Source: Burkholderiaceae bacterium (GTDB lineage: Bacteria > Pseudomonadota > Gammaproteobacteria > Burkholderiales > Burkholderiaceae_D). From it: a stretch of DNA of 8,408 nucleotides. Positions 1 through 7,756 of the stretch are shown here, piece after piece (positions within the stretch are counted from its first letter, which is position 1; each line of letters opens with the position of its first letter). Where the stretch lies: the NCBI GenBank assembly GCA_014379395.1, contig JACMLV010000480.1, positions 1-8,408 of the forward strand, written 5' to 3'. Position numbers and translations under genes: made by a program. The notes under the pieces were generated by a model. The model was given only the letters and a program-made list of their open reading frames with translations, did no database searches and had not been told where the DNA came from.

Positions 1-54
1 GGCCGCCAGATGCAGCGCCAGCGCGGCGCCGGCGGCCCGGCGCGTCAGCGTCAT
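1..54 (-). CDS. Start of a probable exported protein, truncated by the window edge
   Basis: Only the first 18 codons are inside the window: MTLTRRAAGAALALHLAA. Two arginines followed by an alanine/leucine-rich stretch look like the n- and h-regions of a signal peptide, so the product is probably exported. The ATG lies 7 bases after the TAA of the TonB-dependent receptor, so the two genes are probably one transcription unit, although no clear Shine-Dalgarno sequence precedes it and translational coupling is likely. Receptors of this kind are often followed by a small periplasmic protein (YfiR-like) or an ABC transporter substrate-binding protein. Which of these, if either, cannot be decided from 18 residues. 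Confidence 0.5.
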   Translation of the reverse strand, partial: MTLTRRAAGAALALHLAA

Positions 55-61
55 GGCCCGC

Positions 62-2119
62 TTAAAACGCATAGTTCGCTGTCACGCGCACGCTGCGCCC
101 GTCCTGCACGATGCTGTCCTGGACGTGCGAGGCCGGCGCCGGGTCGGCGTAGCGGCGCCCGAACAGGTTGTGGAAGCCGGCCGACACGCTCAGCTGGCGC
201 GTCAGGCGCGCGGCGTTGAAGTTCAGGTTGGCGAGCCAGAAGCCGCCGGTCTGCGCCAGCAGGGTGTCGCGCGGGCCGACGTACTGGGCCTCGAGGCCGG
301 CGCGCCAGGCCGAGCGCCCGAGCGGCGCGGCGAGGTTGAGCTTGACCAGCGAGGCCGGCGCATTAAAGGCGTTGGCGCTGGCGCCGTACGGGCGCATTTT
401 CTGCCAGCTGTAGCTGGCGCGCAGGGTGGCCTGGTTCGGCCAGTGGCGCTCGTATTCGGTTTCGACGCCGTGCGCGATGGTGTCGCCGGCGTTGTAGAAA
501 TAGCTGATGCCGCTGTCCGGATCGCTGGCCTGCGAAATCAGGCCGGTGACGACGTTGCGAAACGCGGTCACGGTCAGGCGCCCGTTGGCCGAGAGCTGGC
601 GCACCAGCACCAGTTCGGCGCTGCGGATGCGTTCGCGCCCGAGCAGCGGACTGGCGCGCTGGCCGTCCGGGCCGGGGAAGGCGTAGTACAGCTCGTAGAT
701 GTTCGGCTCGCGGTAGGCGGTGCCGTACAGCGCCTTCAGGGTGGTGGCCGGGCCGGCCTGGTAGATCAGCGCCAGGCGCGGGCTGAGCGCGCCGCCGCTG
801 CGTTCGTGGTGGTCGTAGCGCAGGCCGGCGTTGAGCAGCAGATCGTCGCGCAGCGCGAGTTCGTCTTGCAGGTAGAGGGCGGAGCGCCGGCTGTCGTGGG
901 TCTGGTCGAGGTAGGGCTGGTAGGGCGCGACGTCGTAGCTAAATTGCGTCATGCGGTAATCGCGCTGGTATTCGGCGCCGGCGACGAGCTTGTGGCCGGG
1001 CGCCGGCGTGCTCACCGTGTTCACGTCCAGGCCCCACCAGCGCCCGCGGCTGCCGTCGTGGTCGACGCTCAGGCCGGGCACGTCGTTGACATAGTCGCCG
1101 CTCGAGTCGTAACTGCCCCAGTAGAGCCGGCTGTTCAGCTCCGTGCCCGAGGCCAGCGCGGTGCGGTAGCCCAAGTCGAGATAGGTTTGCGTGTCGAGCG
1201 TGTGCGAGCGCGGGTCGTTGAAGGCCTGGCCGAAGGAGGCGGTCGGCATGCCCTTGTCGCGCTCGGCGCGCAGCAGCGACACGCTGAACGGCCCGCTGGC
1301 GCCCTTGACGAACAGGCGCTGGCCGGATTCGTAGTCGAGCCGGCGCGCCACGCCGTGGTTTTGCGCCGGGTTGTCGAATTCGGCGTAGTACTGGTCCTGG
1401 CCGTCGCTCTTGTAGCGGCTCGCCGCCAGCAGCCACTCGTTGCCCTGGCCGTCGCTGCCGGCGTAGCTGGCGGCGCCCTTGCGCGCGCCGAACTGGCCGG
1501 CCTCGACGCGGGCCCGGGCGCCGGCGAGTTCCTGCGGGCGCTTGGTGATGACGTTGATGACGCCGAAAAACGCGTTCGCGCCGTAGATCGAGGAGCCCGG
1601 CCCGGGCACGTATTCGATGCGCTCGATCAGCTCCAGGTCGAGCGGGAACTCGCCGCCGACCGGGGCCTGGTCGTAGACCGGATCGTTGATGCGCTTGCCG
1701 TCGATCTGCAGCAGGAAGCGGGTGTTGTAGTCGCCCGGACGCAGGAAGCTGCGCGCGCCGAGGTAGCTGTAGTTGCGGTCGTAGCTGACGTACAGGCCGC
1801 GCACGCTGCGCATCACGTCGGCCAGGGTGCGCCAGCCGAAGTCGCGGATCTCGGCCGCGCCGATCACCGTCACCGCCGACGGCGCCTGGATCGACTTCTG
1901 CATGAAGCGCGAGGCGCTGTAGACCTCCATCGCCAGCAACTGCTCGAAGGGCAGGGCGGTCAGGTCGGGCCGGGTGGATGCGGCCGCGTCGTCGGCCAGC
2001 GCGCCGCGTCCGGACAGCAGCAAGGTGAGGGCGGCGGCAAGGGCGATCGCGCGGCGCGGTGGCGGCGTGGCGCCGCCGGCCGGGCTATCGGTTTGCAAAG
2101 TGCCACTCCTACCTGTCAT
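62..2119 (-). CDS. TonB-dependent outer-membrane receptor
   Basis: The 685-residue product has the layout of a TonB-dependent receptor, a gated outer-membrane beta-barrel that imports a ligand using energy passed on by TonB/ExbB/ExbD. Residues about 20-43 form a signal peptide (PRRAIALAAALTLLLSGRGALA, cleavage likely before DD). A short linker with the pattern DLTALPFEQLLAMEVYSASR follows, in the place where the TonB box is expected. The plug domain (about 55-195) contains APSAVTVIGAAEIRDFG, LADVMRSVRGLYVSYDRNYS, FLLQIDGKRIND, the IERIEYVPGPGSSIYGANAF motif and GVINVITKRP. The rest is barrel with alternating strands and ends in the aromatic NYAF expected of BAM substrates. There is no N-terminal signalling domain, so it is not a FecA-type transducer. 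The ligand cannot be told; no cobalamin riboswitch or Fur-box-like site was recognised upstream. The first codon is uncertain: a TTG at 2098 has the better ribosome-binding site. Confidence 0.93.
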   Translation of the reverse strand: MTGRSGTLQTDSPAGGATPPPRRAIALAAALTLLLSGRGALADDAAASTRPDLTALPFEQLLAMEVYSASRFMQKSIQAPSAVTVIGAAEIRDFGWRTLADVMRSVRGLYVSYDRNYSYLGARSFLRPGDYNTRFLLQIDGKRINDPVYDQAPVGGEFPLDLELIERIEYVPGPGSSIYGANAFFGVINVITKRPQELAGARARVEAGQFGARKGAASYAGSDGQGNEWLLAASRYKSDGQDQYYAEFDNPAQNHGVARRLDYESGQRLFVKGASGPFSVSLLRAERDKGMPTASFGQAFNDPRSHTLDTQTYLDLGYRTALASGTELNSRLYWGSYDSSGDYVNDVPGLSVDHDGSRGRWWGLDVNTVSTPAPGHKLVAGAEYQRDYRMTQFSYDVAPYQPYLDQTHDSRRSALYLQDELALRDDLLLNAGLRYDHHERSGGALSPRLALIYQAGPATTLKALYGTAYREPNIYELYYAFPGPDGQRASPLLGRERIRSAELVLVRQLSANGRLTVTAFRNVVTGLISQASDPDSGISYFYNAGDTIAHGVETEYERHWPNQATLRASYSWQKMRPYGASANAFNAPASLVKLNLAAPLGRSAWRAGLEAQYVGPRDTLLAQTGGFWLANLNFNAARLTRQLSVSAGFHNLFGRRYADPAPASHVQDSIVQDGRSVRVTANYAF
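2106..2110 (-). promoter_or_regulatory. AGGAG ribosome-binding site favouring a TTG start for the receptor
   Basis: On the minus strand an AGGAG lies inside the annotated N-terminus, 7 bases before a TTG codon at 2098-2096. The ATG at 2119 has only AAGG one base away, which is too close to work well. Starting at the TTG would remove 7 residues (MTGRSGT) and leave the signal peptide with an n-region of ordinary length. This is inference from spacing only. Confidence 0.45.
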
Positions 2120-2402
2120 GCCTTAGTTCCAGTCTGGTGAAAGCCGCTACGAGCCGGAACTCTCAACGTTTCTACGGGGGTAATTCGATCAGTCCGATAT
2201 AGTGGCATTGCATAAAGGAAAAGTACAGTGTTGCCTTGTCGCGGATGCGGCTATTTCGCCGGCGTGCACATGACGGGGCGGCTTGCTGTCGACCAGCAGC
2301 TTTGCGCGGCGGCGGTTGCGGCGGCTGGAATGGGGGAAAATGCAGAAGAGTTGACGGCGGAATTCTGTTTTGCGGAATCCAAAATAAGGAATAATATAAG
2401 GC
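2120..2402. other. Divergent intergenic region between receptor and higBA
   Basis: This stretch of 283 bases separates the receptor (minus) from higB (plus) and should hold both promoters. No convincing sigma-70 promoter for the receptor was found; TATATC (2199-2194, minus strand) is a possible -10 but lacks a good -35. Positions about 2230-2340 are G+C-rich like the chromosome, while 2341-2402 are A+T-rich like the toxin-antitoxin genes, so the edge of an inserted segment may lie near 2340. Small open frames cross the region on both strands, but none resembles a known family. Confidence 0.5.
2362..2397 (+). promoter_or_regulatory. Putative higBA promoter and operator
   Basis: The A+T-rich stretch directly before higB contains TAATAT at 2392-2397 with TTGCGG 16 bases upstream (2370-2375), a weak sigma-70 pair that would start transcription almost at the higB ATG. 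It also holds an imperfect inverted repeat, ATTCTG...CGGAAT (2362-2378), and two direct GGAAT copies 14 bases apart (2374-2378, 2388-2392). Antitoxins of the HigA family repress their own operon by binding such repeats. The exact promoter and operator positions are guesses. Confidence 0.3.
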
Positions 2403-2681
2403 ATGATTCGTTCATTCGCTTGCGCCGATACCTGCGCGCTTTTCAATAGCCGCGTTGTGGCCCGGTTCAGAAGTATTGAACGCGTTGCACGGAGAAAATT
2501 GCTCCAATTGCATGCGGCGGGTGAGCTAAAAAGCTTGCGCATTCCTCCCGGGAATCAGTTGGAGGCATTGAAGGGCGATCGGAAAGGGCAGTACAGCATC
2601 CGAATCAATGACCAATGGAGAGTGTGTTTCAAATGGGAGTTGGATGGCCCGCATGATGTAGAGATCGTGGATTACCACTGA
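2403..2681 (+). CDS. higB: Type II toxin HigB/GraT, RelE-fold mRNA interferase
   Basis: The 92-residue protein has the usual length and sequence of HigB toxins, which cut mRNA in the ribosomal A site and slow growth. Clear family signatures are MIRSF at the start, IERVARRKLLQLHAA in the helical part, PPGNQLEALKGDR, YSIRINDQWRVCFKW in the central strands and the terminal DVEIVDYH. Lys57 and the Asp90-Tyr91-His92 tail coincide with active-site positions described for Proteus HigB; residue 54 is Glu where Proteus has His. The EALKGDR variant resembles the GraT branch, known as a mild toxin. It is followed after 20 bases by the antitoxin gene, the toxin-first order typical of higBA. An AAGGA lies 12 bases before the ATG, a rather long gap. 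Base composition is lower in G+C than the neighbours, consistent with horizontal gain. Confidence 0.93.
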   Translation: MIRSFACADTCALFNSRVVARFRSIERVARRKLLQLHAAGELKSLRIPPGNQLEALKGDRKGQYSIRINDQWRVCFKWELDGPHDVEIVDYH

Positions 2682-2701
2682 GAGAACTGGCGAGGGTGAG
2701 A

Positions 2702-3004
2702 ATGACAGATTTGCTTGATGAGATACATCCCGGCGAAATTCTTCTTGAAGAATTCATGAAGCCGCTTGGCATCACCGGCCAGAAATTGGCTGCGGATATC
2801 GATGTGCCGCCGAGCCGGATTAGCGACATTGTGAATGGCAAACGCCCGATTAGCGCCGATACGGCCCTGCGCTTGGGTATATTTTTTAATATGGAAGCGC
2901 GCTACTGGCTGAACCTGCAAAGCGAATACGATTTGCGGATGGCGGTTAGAACTTCGCAAGACAAAATCGCACCGCGCATCCGAGTGTTCCAGCCGGCGGT
3001 ATAG
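2702..3004 (+). CDS. higA: Antitoxin HigA, XRE-type helix-turn-helix protein
   Basis: The 100-residue protein belongs to the HigA antitoxin family, which binds and neutralises HigB and represses the shared operon. IHPGEILLEEFMKPLGIT near the N-terminus is the HigA hallmark. The helix-turn-helix follows at about residues 25-50 (QKLAADIDVPPSRISDIVNGKRPISADTALRL), then the family's FFNMEARYWLNLQSEYDL. The ATG at 2702 is preferred over the in-frame GTG at 2696 because GAGG at 2692-2695 lies 6 bases before the ATG but abuts the GTG. The gene sits 20 bases after higB and runs towards gcvP, from which it is separated by a bidirectional terminator. It shares the lower G+C of higB. Confidence 0.93.
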   Translation: MTDLLDEIHPGEILLEEFMKPLGITGQKLAADIDVPPSRISDIVNGKRPISADTALRLGIFFNMEARYWLNLQSEYDLRMAVRTSQDKIAPRIRVFQPAV

Positions 3005-3019
3005 GTCGAAAAAATAGTT

Positions 3020-3038
3020 AAAAACTGAGCAAAGCTCA
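3020..3038 (-). terminator. Weak secondary terminator-like hairpin
   Basis: Read on the minus strand, TGAGC-TTT-GCTCA makes a 5-bp stem followed by G and five Ts. It lies just beyond the main terminator of gcvP and could act as a backup for read-through before transcription enters higA in antisense. The stem is short, so the call is tentative. Confidence 0.35.
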
Positions 3039-3053
3039 TAGCGAAATTCGCAC

Positions 3054-3094
3054 AAAAAAACGCAGGTCGGGCTTGGCGGCCTGCCTGCGTTTTT
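3054..3094. terminator. Bidirectional intrinsic terminator between higA and gcvP
   Basis: CGCAGG (3061-3066) pairs with CCTGCG (3084-3089). The stem is flanked by seven As on the left (3054-3060) and five Ts on the right (3090-3094), so it works as a stem plus T-run in either direction: seven Ts for gcvP on the minus strand and five for higBA on the plus strand. Its position between two convergent genes fits this role. Confidence 0.85.
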
Positions 3095-3109
3095 GTTGTC
3101 GCCGAGACA

Positions 3110-3128
3110 GCCTGAATCGGATTCAGGC
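3110..3128. repeat. Perfect 19-base palindrome downstream of gcvP
   Basis: GCCTGAATCGGATTCAGGC is symmetric about position 3119 and can fold as an 8-bp hairpin with a 3-base loop. It lies 18 bases after the gcvP stop codon and before the T-run terminator, and has no T-run of its own. In the gcvP mRNA it may protect the 3' end from exonucleases; a protein-binding site is also possible. Confidence 0.55.
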
Positions 3129-3146
3129 CGCCATCAACCACCTCGC

Positions 3147-6035
3147 TTACTCGTAGTCGGCAACCGGCGGACAGCCGCAGAACAGGTTGCGGTCGCCGTA
3201 CACGTTGTCGGCGCGGCCGACCGGCGGCCAGTACTTGCGCTGGCGCAGCGAGGCGACCGGGAAGGCCGCCACTTCGCGGCTGTACTTGCGATCCCAGACG
3301 TCGGCCGTCAGCACTTCGGCGGTGTGCGGCGCGCCCTTGAGCGGGTTGTCGTCGTGGTCGTATTCGCCGTTTTTCACCTTCTCGATCTCGCCGCGGATGA
3401 CGATCATCGCCTCGATGAAGCGGTCCAATTCCTCCTTCGATTCGCTTTCGGTCGGCTCGATCATCAGGGTGCCCGGCACCGGGAAGCTCATGGTCGGGGC
3501 GTGGAAGCCGAAGTCCATCAGGCGCTTGGCGACGTCCTCGTTGCTGATGCCGGAGGCGTCGGTCAACGGGCGCAGGTCGAGGATGCACTCGTGCGCGACC
3601 AGGCCGTCGTGGCCCGAGTACAGCACCGGGTAGTGCGGCGCCAGGCGGCGCGCGACGTAGTTGGCCGCCAGGATCGCCGTTTCGGTGGCGGCCGTCAGGC
3701 CTTCGGCGCCCATCATGGCGATGTACATCCACGAGATCGGCAAGATGCTGGCCGAGCCGAACGCCGCCGCGCTGACCGCGCCGATGCCGGCCGCGTCGCG
3801 CTGGTAGCCGCTCGAGAGCTGGTTCGGCAGGAATTTGGCCAGGTGCGCGCCGACGCCGATCGGACCGACGCCGGGGCCGCCGCCGCCGTGCGGGATGCAG
3901 AAGGTTTTATGCAGGTTCAGGTGGCTGACGTCGCCGCCGAAGCTGCCCGGCGCGGCCACGCCGACCAGCGCGTTCATGTTGGCGCCGTCGATGTAGACCT
4001 GGCCGCCGTGCGAGTGGACGATCTGGCACAGTTCGTCGATGCCATCCTCGAACACGCCGTGGGTCGACGGGTAGGTGATCATCACGCAGGCCAGGTTGGC
4101 GCTGTGCTGTTCGGCCTTGGCCTTCAGGTCGGCCAGGTCGACGTTGCCGTTCGCGTCGCAGGCGGTGACGACGACCTTCATGCCGGCCATCGCGGCCGAG
4201 GCCGGGTTGGTGCCGTGCGCCGACGACGGGATCAGGCAGATGTTGCGCTGGCCTTCGCCGCGCGACGCGTGGTAGGCCTGGATCACCAGCAGGCCGGCGT
4301 ACTCGCCCTGCGAGCCGGCGTTCGGCTGCAGCGAGACGGCGGCGTAACCGGTCAGCGCGCACAGCATTTCTTCGAGCTGGGCGGCCATGGCGCGGTAGCC
4401 GACGCTTTGCTCTTGCGGCACCAAAGGGTGGATGTTGGAGAACTCGGGCCAGGTGACCGGGATCATTTCGCTGGTCGCGTTGAGCTTCATGGTGCACGAG
4501 CCGAGCGGGATCATGGTGCGGTCGAGCGCCAGGTCCTTGTCGGCCAGGCTGCGCAGGTAGCGCAGCATTTCGTGCTCGGCGTGGTAGCGGTTGAAGACCG
4601 GGTGGGTCAGGTAGGCGCTGCTGCGCTTGAGCGCGGCCGGGAAGGCGTCGGCGATGTCCGCGTCGAGCGCGGCGAAGTCCGGCGCCGGCTTGGCGACGCC
4701 ATTGGTGAAGATGTGCCACAGCACCGACAGGTCGTCGCGGGTGGTGGTTTCGTCGAGCGAGACGCCGACGTGCGCGCTATCGATGCGGCGCAGGTTGACG
4801 CCGGCCGCCACGGCGTTCTCGTGCAGCTGTTCGGCGTTGTCGCAGCGGATCGTCAGGGTGTCGAAGAAGGTCTCGTTGGCGATGCCGTAGCCGAGCTGGC
4901 GCAGGCTGGCGGCCAGCAGGCCGGTGTAGCGGTGCACGCGGCCGGCGATTCGCAGCAGGCCGGCCGGGCCGTGGTAGACCGCGTACATCGAGGCCATCAC
5001 GGCCAGCAGCACTTGCGCGGTGCAGATGTTCGAGGTCGCCTTTTCGCGGCGGATGTGCTGCTCGCGCGTTTGCAGCGCCAGGCGGTAGGCTTGCTTGCCC
5101 TGCGCGTCGACGGTGACGCCGACCAGGCGGCCCGACATGCTGCGCTTGTATTCGTCCTTGGTGGCCAGGTAGCCGGCGTGCGGGCCGCCGAAGCCGAGCG
5201 GCACGCCGAAGCGCTGGCTGTTGCCGACGACCACGTCGGCGCCCCATTCGCCCGGCGGCGTGAGCATGGTCAAGGCCAGCAGGTCGGCGGCCACGATCAC
5301 CATCGCGCCGTTGACGTGCAGTTGTTCGACGGCGGTGCGGTAGTCGCGCACGGCGCCATCGACGCCCGGGTATTGCAGCAGCACGCCGAAGGCGCCGCTC
5401 AGGGCGCCGGCTTCGGCCGGATTAAAACCGCGCACCTCGATGCCGAGCGGCTTGGCGCGCGTCTCGATCACTTCGCGCGTTTGCGGCAGCACGTCGTCGG
5501 CCACGTAGAACAGGTTGGATTTGGACTTGCCGACGCGCTGGATCAGCGTCATCGCCTCGGCGGCGGCGCTGCCCTCGTCGAGCATCGAGGCGTTGGCGAT
5601 GCCCATGCCGGTCAGGTCGGTGATCATGTGCTGGAAGTTCAGGATCGCTTCCAGGCGGCCTTGCGAGATTTCCGGCTGATACGGCGTGTAGGCGGTGTAC
5701 CAGGCCGGGTTTTCGAAGATGTTGCGCAGGATGACGCCCGGCGTGTGGGTGTTGTAGTAGCCCTGGCCGATGACCGATTTGAGCACCTTGTTTTGCGACG
5801 CCAGCGCCTTGAGCTTGGCCAGCGCCTCTTGTTCCGGCATCGGCGCGCTGTACTGGCCGAGCGGCAGGGCGCCCTGGCGGCGGATGTTGGCCGGCACGAT
5901 GGCGTCGATCAGCGCCGCGCGCGTGGCGTAGCCGAGGGTCGAGAGCATCGCCTCCTGTTCGGAGTCGGAAGGGCCGATGTGGCGGGCGATGAAGGCGTCG
6001 CGGGCTTCAAGTTGGGTCAGGCTGGAGCGGGTCAT
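3147..6035 (-). CDS. gcvP: Glycine dehydrogenase (decarboxylating), P-protein
   Basis: GcvP binds glycine through pyridoxal phosphate, releases CO2 and passes the aminomethyl group to the lipoyl arm of GcvH. The product of 962 residues matches the single-chain form of the enzyme (about 957 in E. coli). It has two related PLP-transferase halves, roughly 15-440 and 460-950. The PLP lysine is Lys710 in NLHKTFCIPHGGGGPG, followed by the glycine-rich loop. Other signatures are FIARHIGPS near the start, GSCTMKLNATSEM in the second half, SSAHGTNPASAAMAGM, and the tail DNVYGDRNLFCGCPPVADYE. The ATG at 6035 is chosen because homology begins there; an open frame continues upstream through the intergenic hairpin. 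No good Shine-Dalgarno precedes this ATG. It is the last gene of the gcvTHP operon, 101 bases after gcvH. Confidence 0.98.
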   Translation of the reverse strand: MTRSSLTQLEARDAFIARHIGPSDSEQEAMLSTLGYATRAALIDAIVPANIRRQGALPLGQYSAPMPEQEALAKLKALASQNKVLKSVIGQGYYNTHTPGVILRNIFENPAWYTAYTPYQPEISQGRLEAILNFQHMITDLTGMGIANASMLDEGSAAAEAMTLIQRVGKSKSNLFYVADDVLPQTREVIETRAKPLGIEVRGFNPAEAGALSGAFGVLLQYPGVDGAVRDYRTAVEQLHVNGAMVIVAADLLALTMLTPPGEWGADVVVGNSQRFGVPLGFGGPHAGYLATKDEYKRSMSGRLVGVTVDAQGKQAYRLALQTREQHIRREKATSNICTAQVLLAVMASMYAVYHGPAGLLRIAGRVHRYTGLLAASLRQLGYGIANETFFDTLTIRCDNAEQLHENAVAAGVNLRRIDSAHVGVSLDETTTRDDLSVLWHIFTNGVAKPAPDFAALDADIADAFPAALKRSSAYLTHPVFNRYHAEHEMLRYLRSLADKDLALDRTMIPLGSCTMKLNATSEMIPVTWPEFSNIHPLVPQEQSVGYRAMAAQLEEMLCALTGYAAVSLQPNAGSQGEYAGLLVIQAYHASRGEGQRNICLIPSSAHGTNPASAAMAGMKVVVTACDANGNVDLADLKAKAEQHSANLACVMITYPSTHGVFEDGIDELCQIVHSHGGQVYIDGANMNALVGVAAPGSFGGDVSHLNLHKTFCIPHGGGGPGVGPIGVGAHLAKFLPNQLSSGYQRDAAGIGAVSAAAFGSASILPISWMYIAMMGAEGLTAATETAILAANYVARRLAPHYPVLYSGHDGLVAHECILDLRPLTDASGISNEDVAKRLMDFGFHAPTMSFPVPGTLMIEPTESESKEELDRFIEAMIVIRGEIEKVKNGEYDHDDNPLKGAPHTAEVLTADVWDRKYSREVAAFPVASLRQRKYWPPVGRADNVYGDRNLFCGCPPVADYE

Positions 6036-6087
6036 GGTGTCGGGGGCAATAAGGGGCTGGGACGCGGCATGGCGCCGCGGTCGGTGC

Positions 6088-6127
6088 AAAAGGCGTGTCC
6101 GGGCCGCGCGTGGCGGCCCGGACACGC
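6088..6127 (-). terminator. Terminator-like hairpin between gcvH and gcvP
   Basis: GCGTGTCCGGGCCGC (6093-6107) pairs perfectly with its complement at 6113-6127, giving a 15-bp G+C-rich stem and a 5-base loop. On the minus strand the stem begins 9 bases after the gcvH stop codon and is followed by CTTTTG. The stem is very strong but the T-run is only four, so termination is probably partial. A smaller 6-bp hairpin follows at 6063-6079. The element would make gcvP less abundant than gcvTH in the transcript, or mark the 3' end of a gcvTH mRNA. Confidence 0.6.
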
Positions 6128-6136
6128 TTGCGGCTG

Positions 6137-6514
6137 TTATTCGGCCGTGGTCTTGCCGTAGGCGGCGGCGTCGAGCAGGCCGTCGAAGCCGGCGTCGCTC
6201 GGCTTGATCTTGAACAGCCAGGCGCCGAAGGCGTCGGCGTTGATCGATTCCGGCGCGTCGGCGACCGGCTCGTTGACGGCGACGACTTCGCCCGAGACCG
6301 GGGCGTAGATGTCGCTGGCGGCCTTGACCGATTCAACCACGGCGGCGTCGTCGCCGGCGGCGTAGGTGTTGCCTACTTTCGGCAATTCGACGAAGACGAT
6401 GTCGCCCAGCGCGTCTTGTGCGTATTCGGTGATGCCGACGGTGATGGTGCCGTCAGCTTCGCGGCGCGCCCATTCGTGGGAGGCGGTGTACTTCAGGTCT
6501 GCGGGAATGTTCAT
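6137..6514 (-). CDS. gcvH: Glycine cleavage system H protein
   Basis: GcvH is the small lipoylated shuttle that carries the aminomethyl group from GcvP to GcvT and is then reoxidised by dihydrolipoamide dehydrogenase. The product is 125 residues, within the family's usual length. It opens with MNIPADLKYTASHEWA and contains GITEYAQDALGDIVFVELP. The lipoyl-attachment lysine is Lys64 in VVESVKAASDIYAP, followed by SGEVVAVNEPV and WLFKIKPSD. A GGAG lies 6 bases before the ATG. The gene sits 36 bases after gcvT and is followed by a strong hairpin before gcvP. Confidence 0.98.
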   Translation of the reverse strand: MNIPADLKYTASHEWARREADGTITVGITEYAQDALGDIVFVELPKVGNTYAAGDDAAVVESVKAASDIYAPVSGEVVAVNEPVADAPESINADAFGAWLFKIKPSDAGFDGLLDAAAYGKTTAE

Positions 6515-6550
6515 GTAAGGCTCCAGAGTAGGTTGTTATTGGTGTTCAAT

Positions 6551-7672
<1,122 letters not shown>

Positions 7673-7677
7673 GAAAT

Positions 7678-7756
7678 CCTCTGGGCCAATGTTGAAAGGG
7701 TTAACGGAACGAGCAGGGAAGAGCTGTGGCAGCTTTTTCCGCATTCGATCGCAGAC
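7678..7756 (-). promoter_or_regulatory. Riboswitch expression platform with gcvT ribosome-binding site
   Basis: The segment between aptamer 2 and the gcvT ATG has no hairpin with a T-run; the only stem (AGCTG-CCA-CAGCT, 7734-7722) is followed by a mixed sequence. Transcription attenuation is therefore unlikely. The Shine-Dalgarno region reads CCAGAGG (7684-7678). It is a six-base complement of CTCTGG (7849-7844), the 5' strand of aptamer 2's P1 stem, so that strand could hide the ribosome-binding site when glycine is absent. This mechanism is an inference. Confidence 0.5.

Noticed and set aside
53..2140. A 695-codon open frame on the plus strand, antisense to the TonB-dependent receptor
   Set aside because: Its translation is low-complexity Ala/Val/Arg/Gly with no family signature, and the minus-strand frame is an unmistakable receptor. 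Long antisense frames are expected from the third-position G+C bias.
2228..2449. A 73-codon plus-strand frame starting with GTG, with AAGGA 8 bases upstream, overlapping the higB start
   Set aside because: The ribosome-binding site is tempting, but the product has no recognisable family, changes composition halfway and overlaps higB by 47 bases. It could be a remnant; not supported as a gene.
2189..2542. A 117-codon minus-strand frame beginning inside higB
   Set aside because: It starts antisense within higB, has no ribosome-binding site that I can see and shows no family signature.
6036..6125. A 30-codon N-terminal extension of gcvP
   Set aside because: It would translate the intergenic hairpin. 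GcvP homology begins at MTRSSLTQLEARDAFIARHIG.
3093..6161. A 1022-codon open frame on the plus strand, antisense to gcvP
   Set aside because: Same artefact: it mirrors gcvP codon by codon, is Ala/Val/Arg/Asp/His-rich without domains, and runs through the gcvP terminator and the gcvH-gcvP hairpin.
7716..7740. Hairpin before gcvT as a riboswitch-controlled terminator
   Set aside because: The stem has mismatches and, on the minus strand, is followed by TGCTCGTTCC rather than a T-run.
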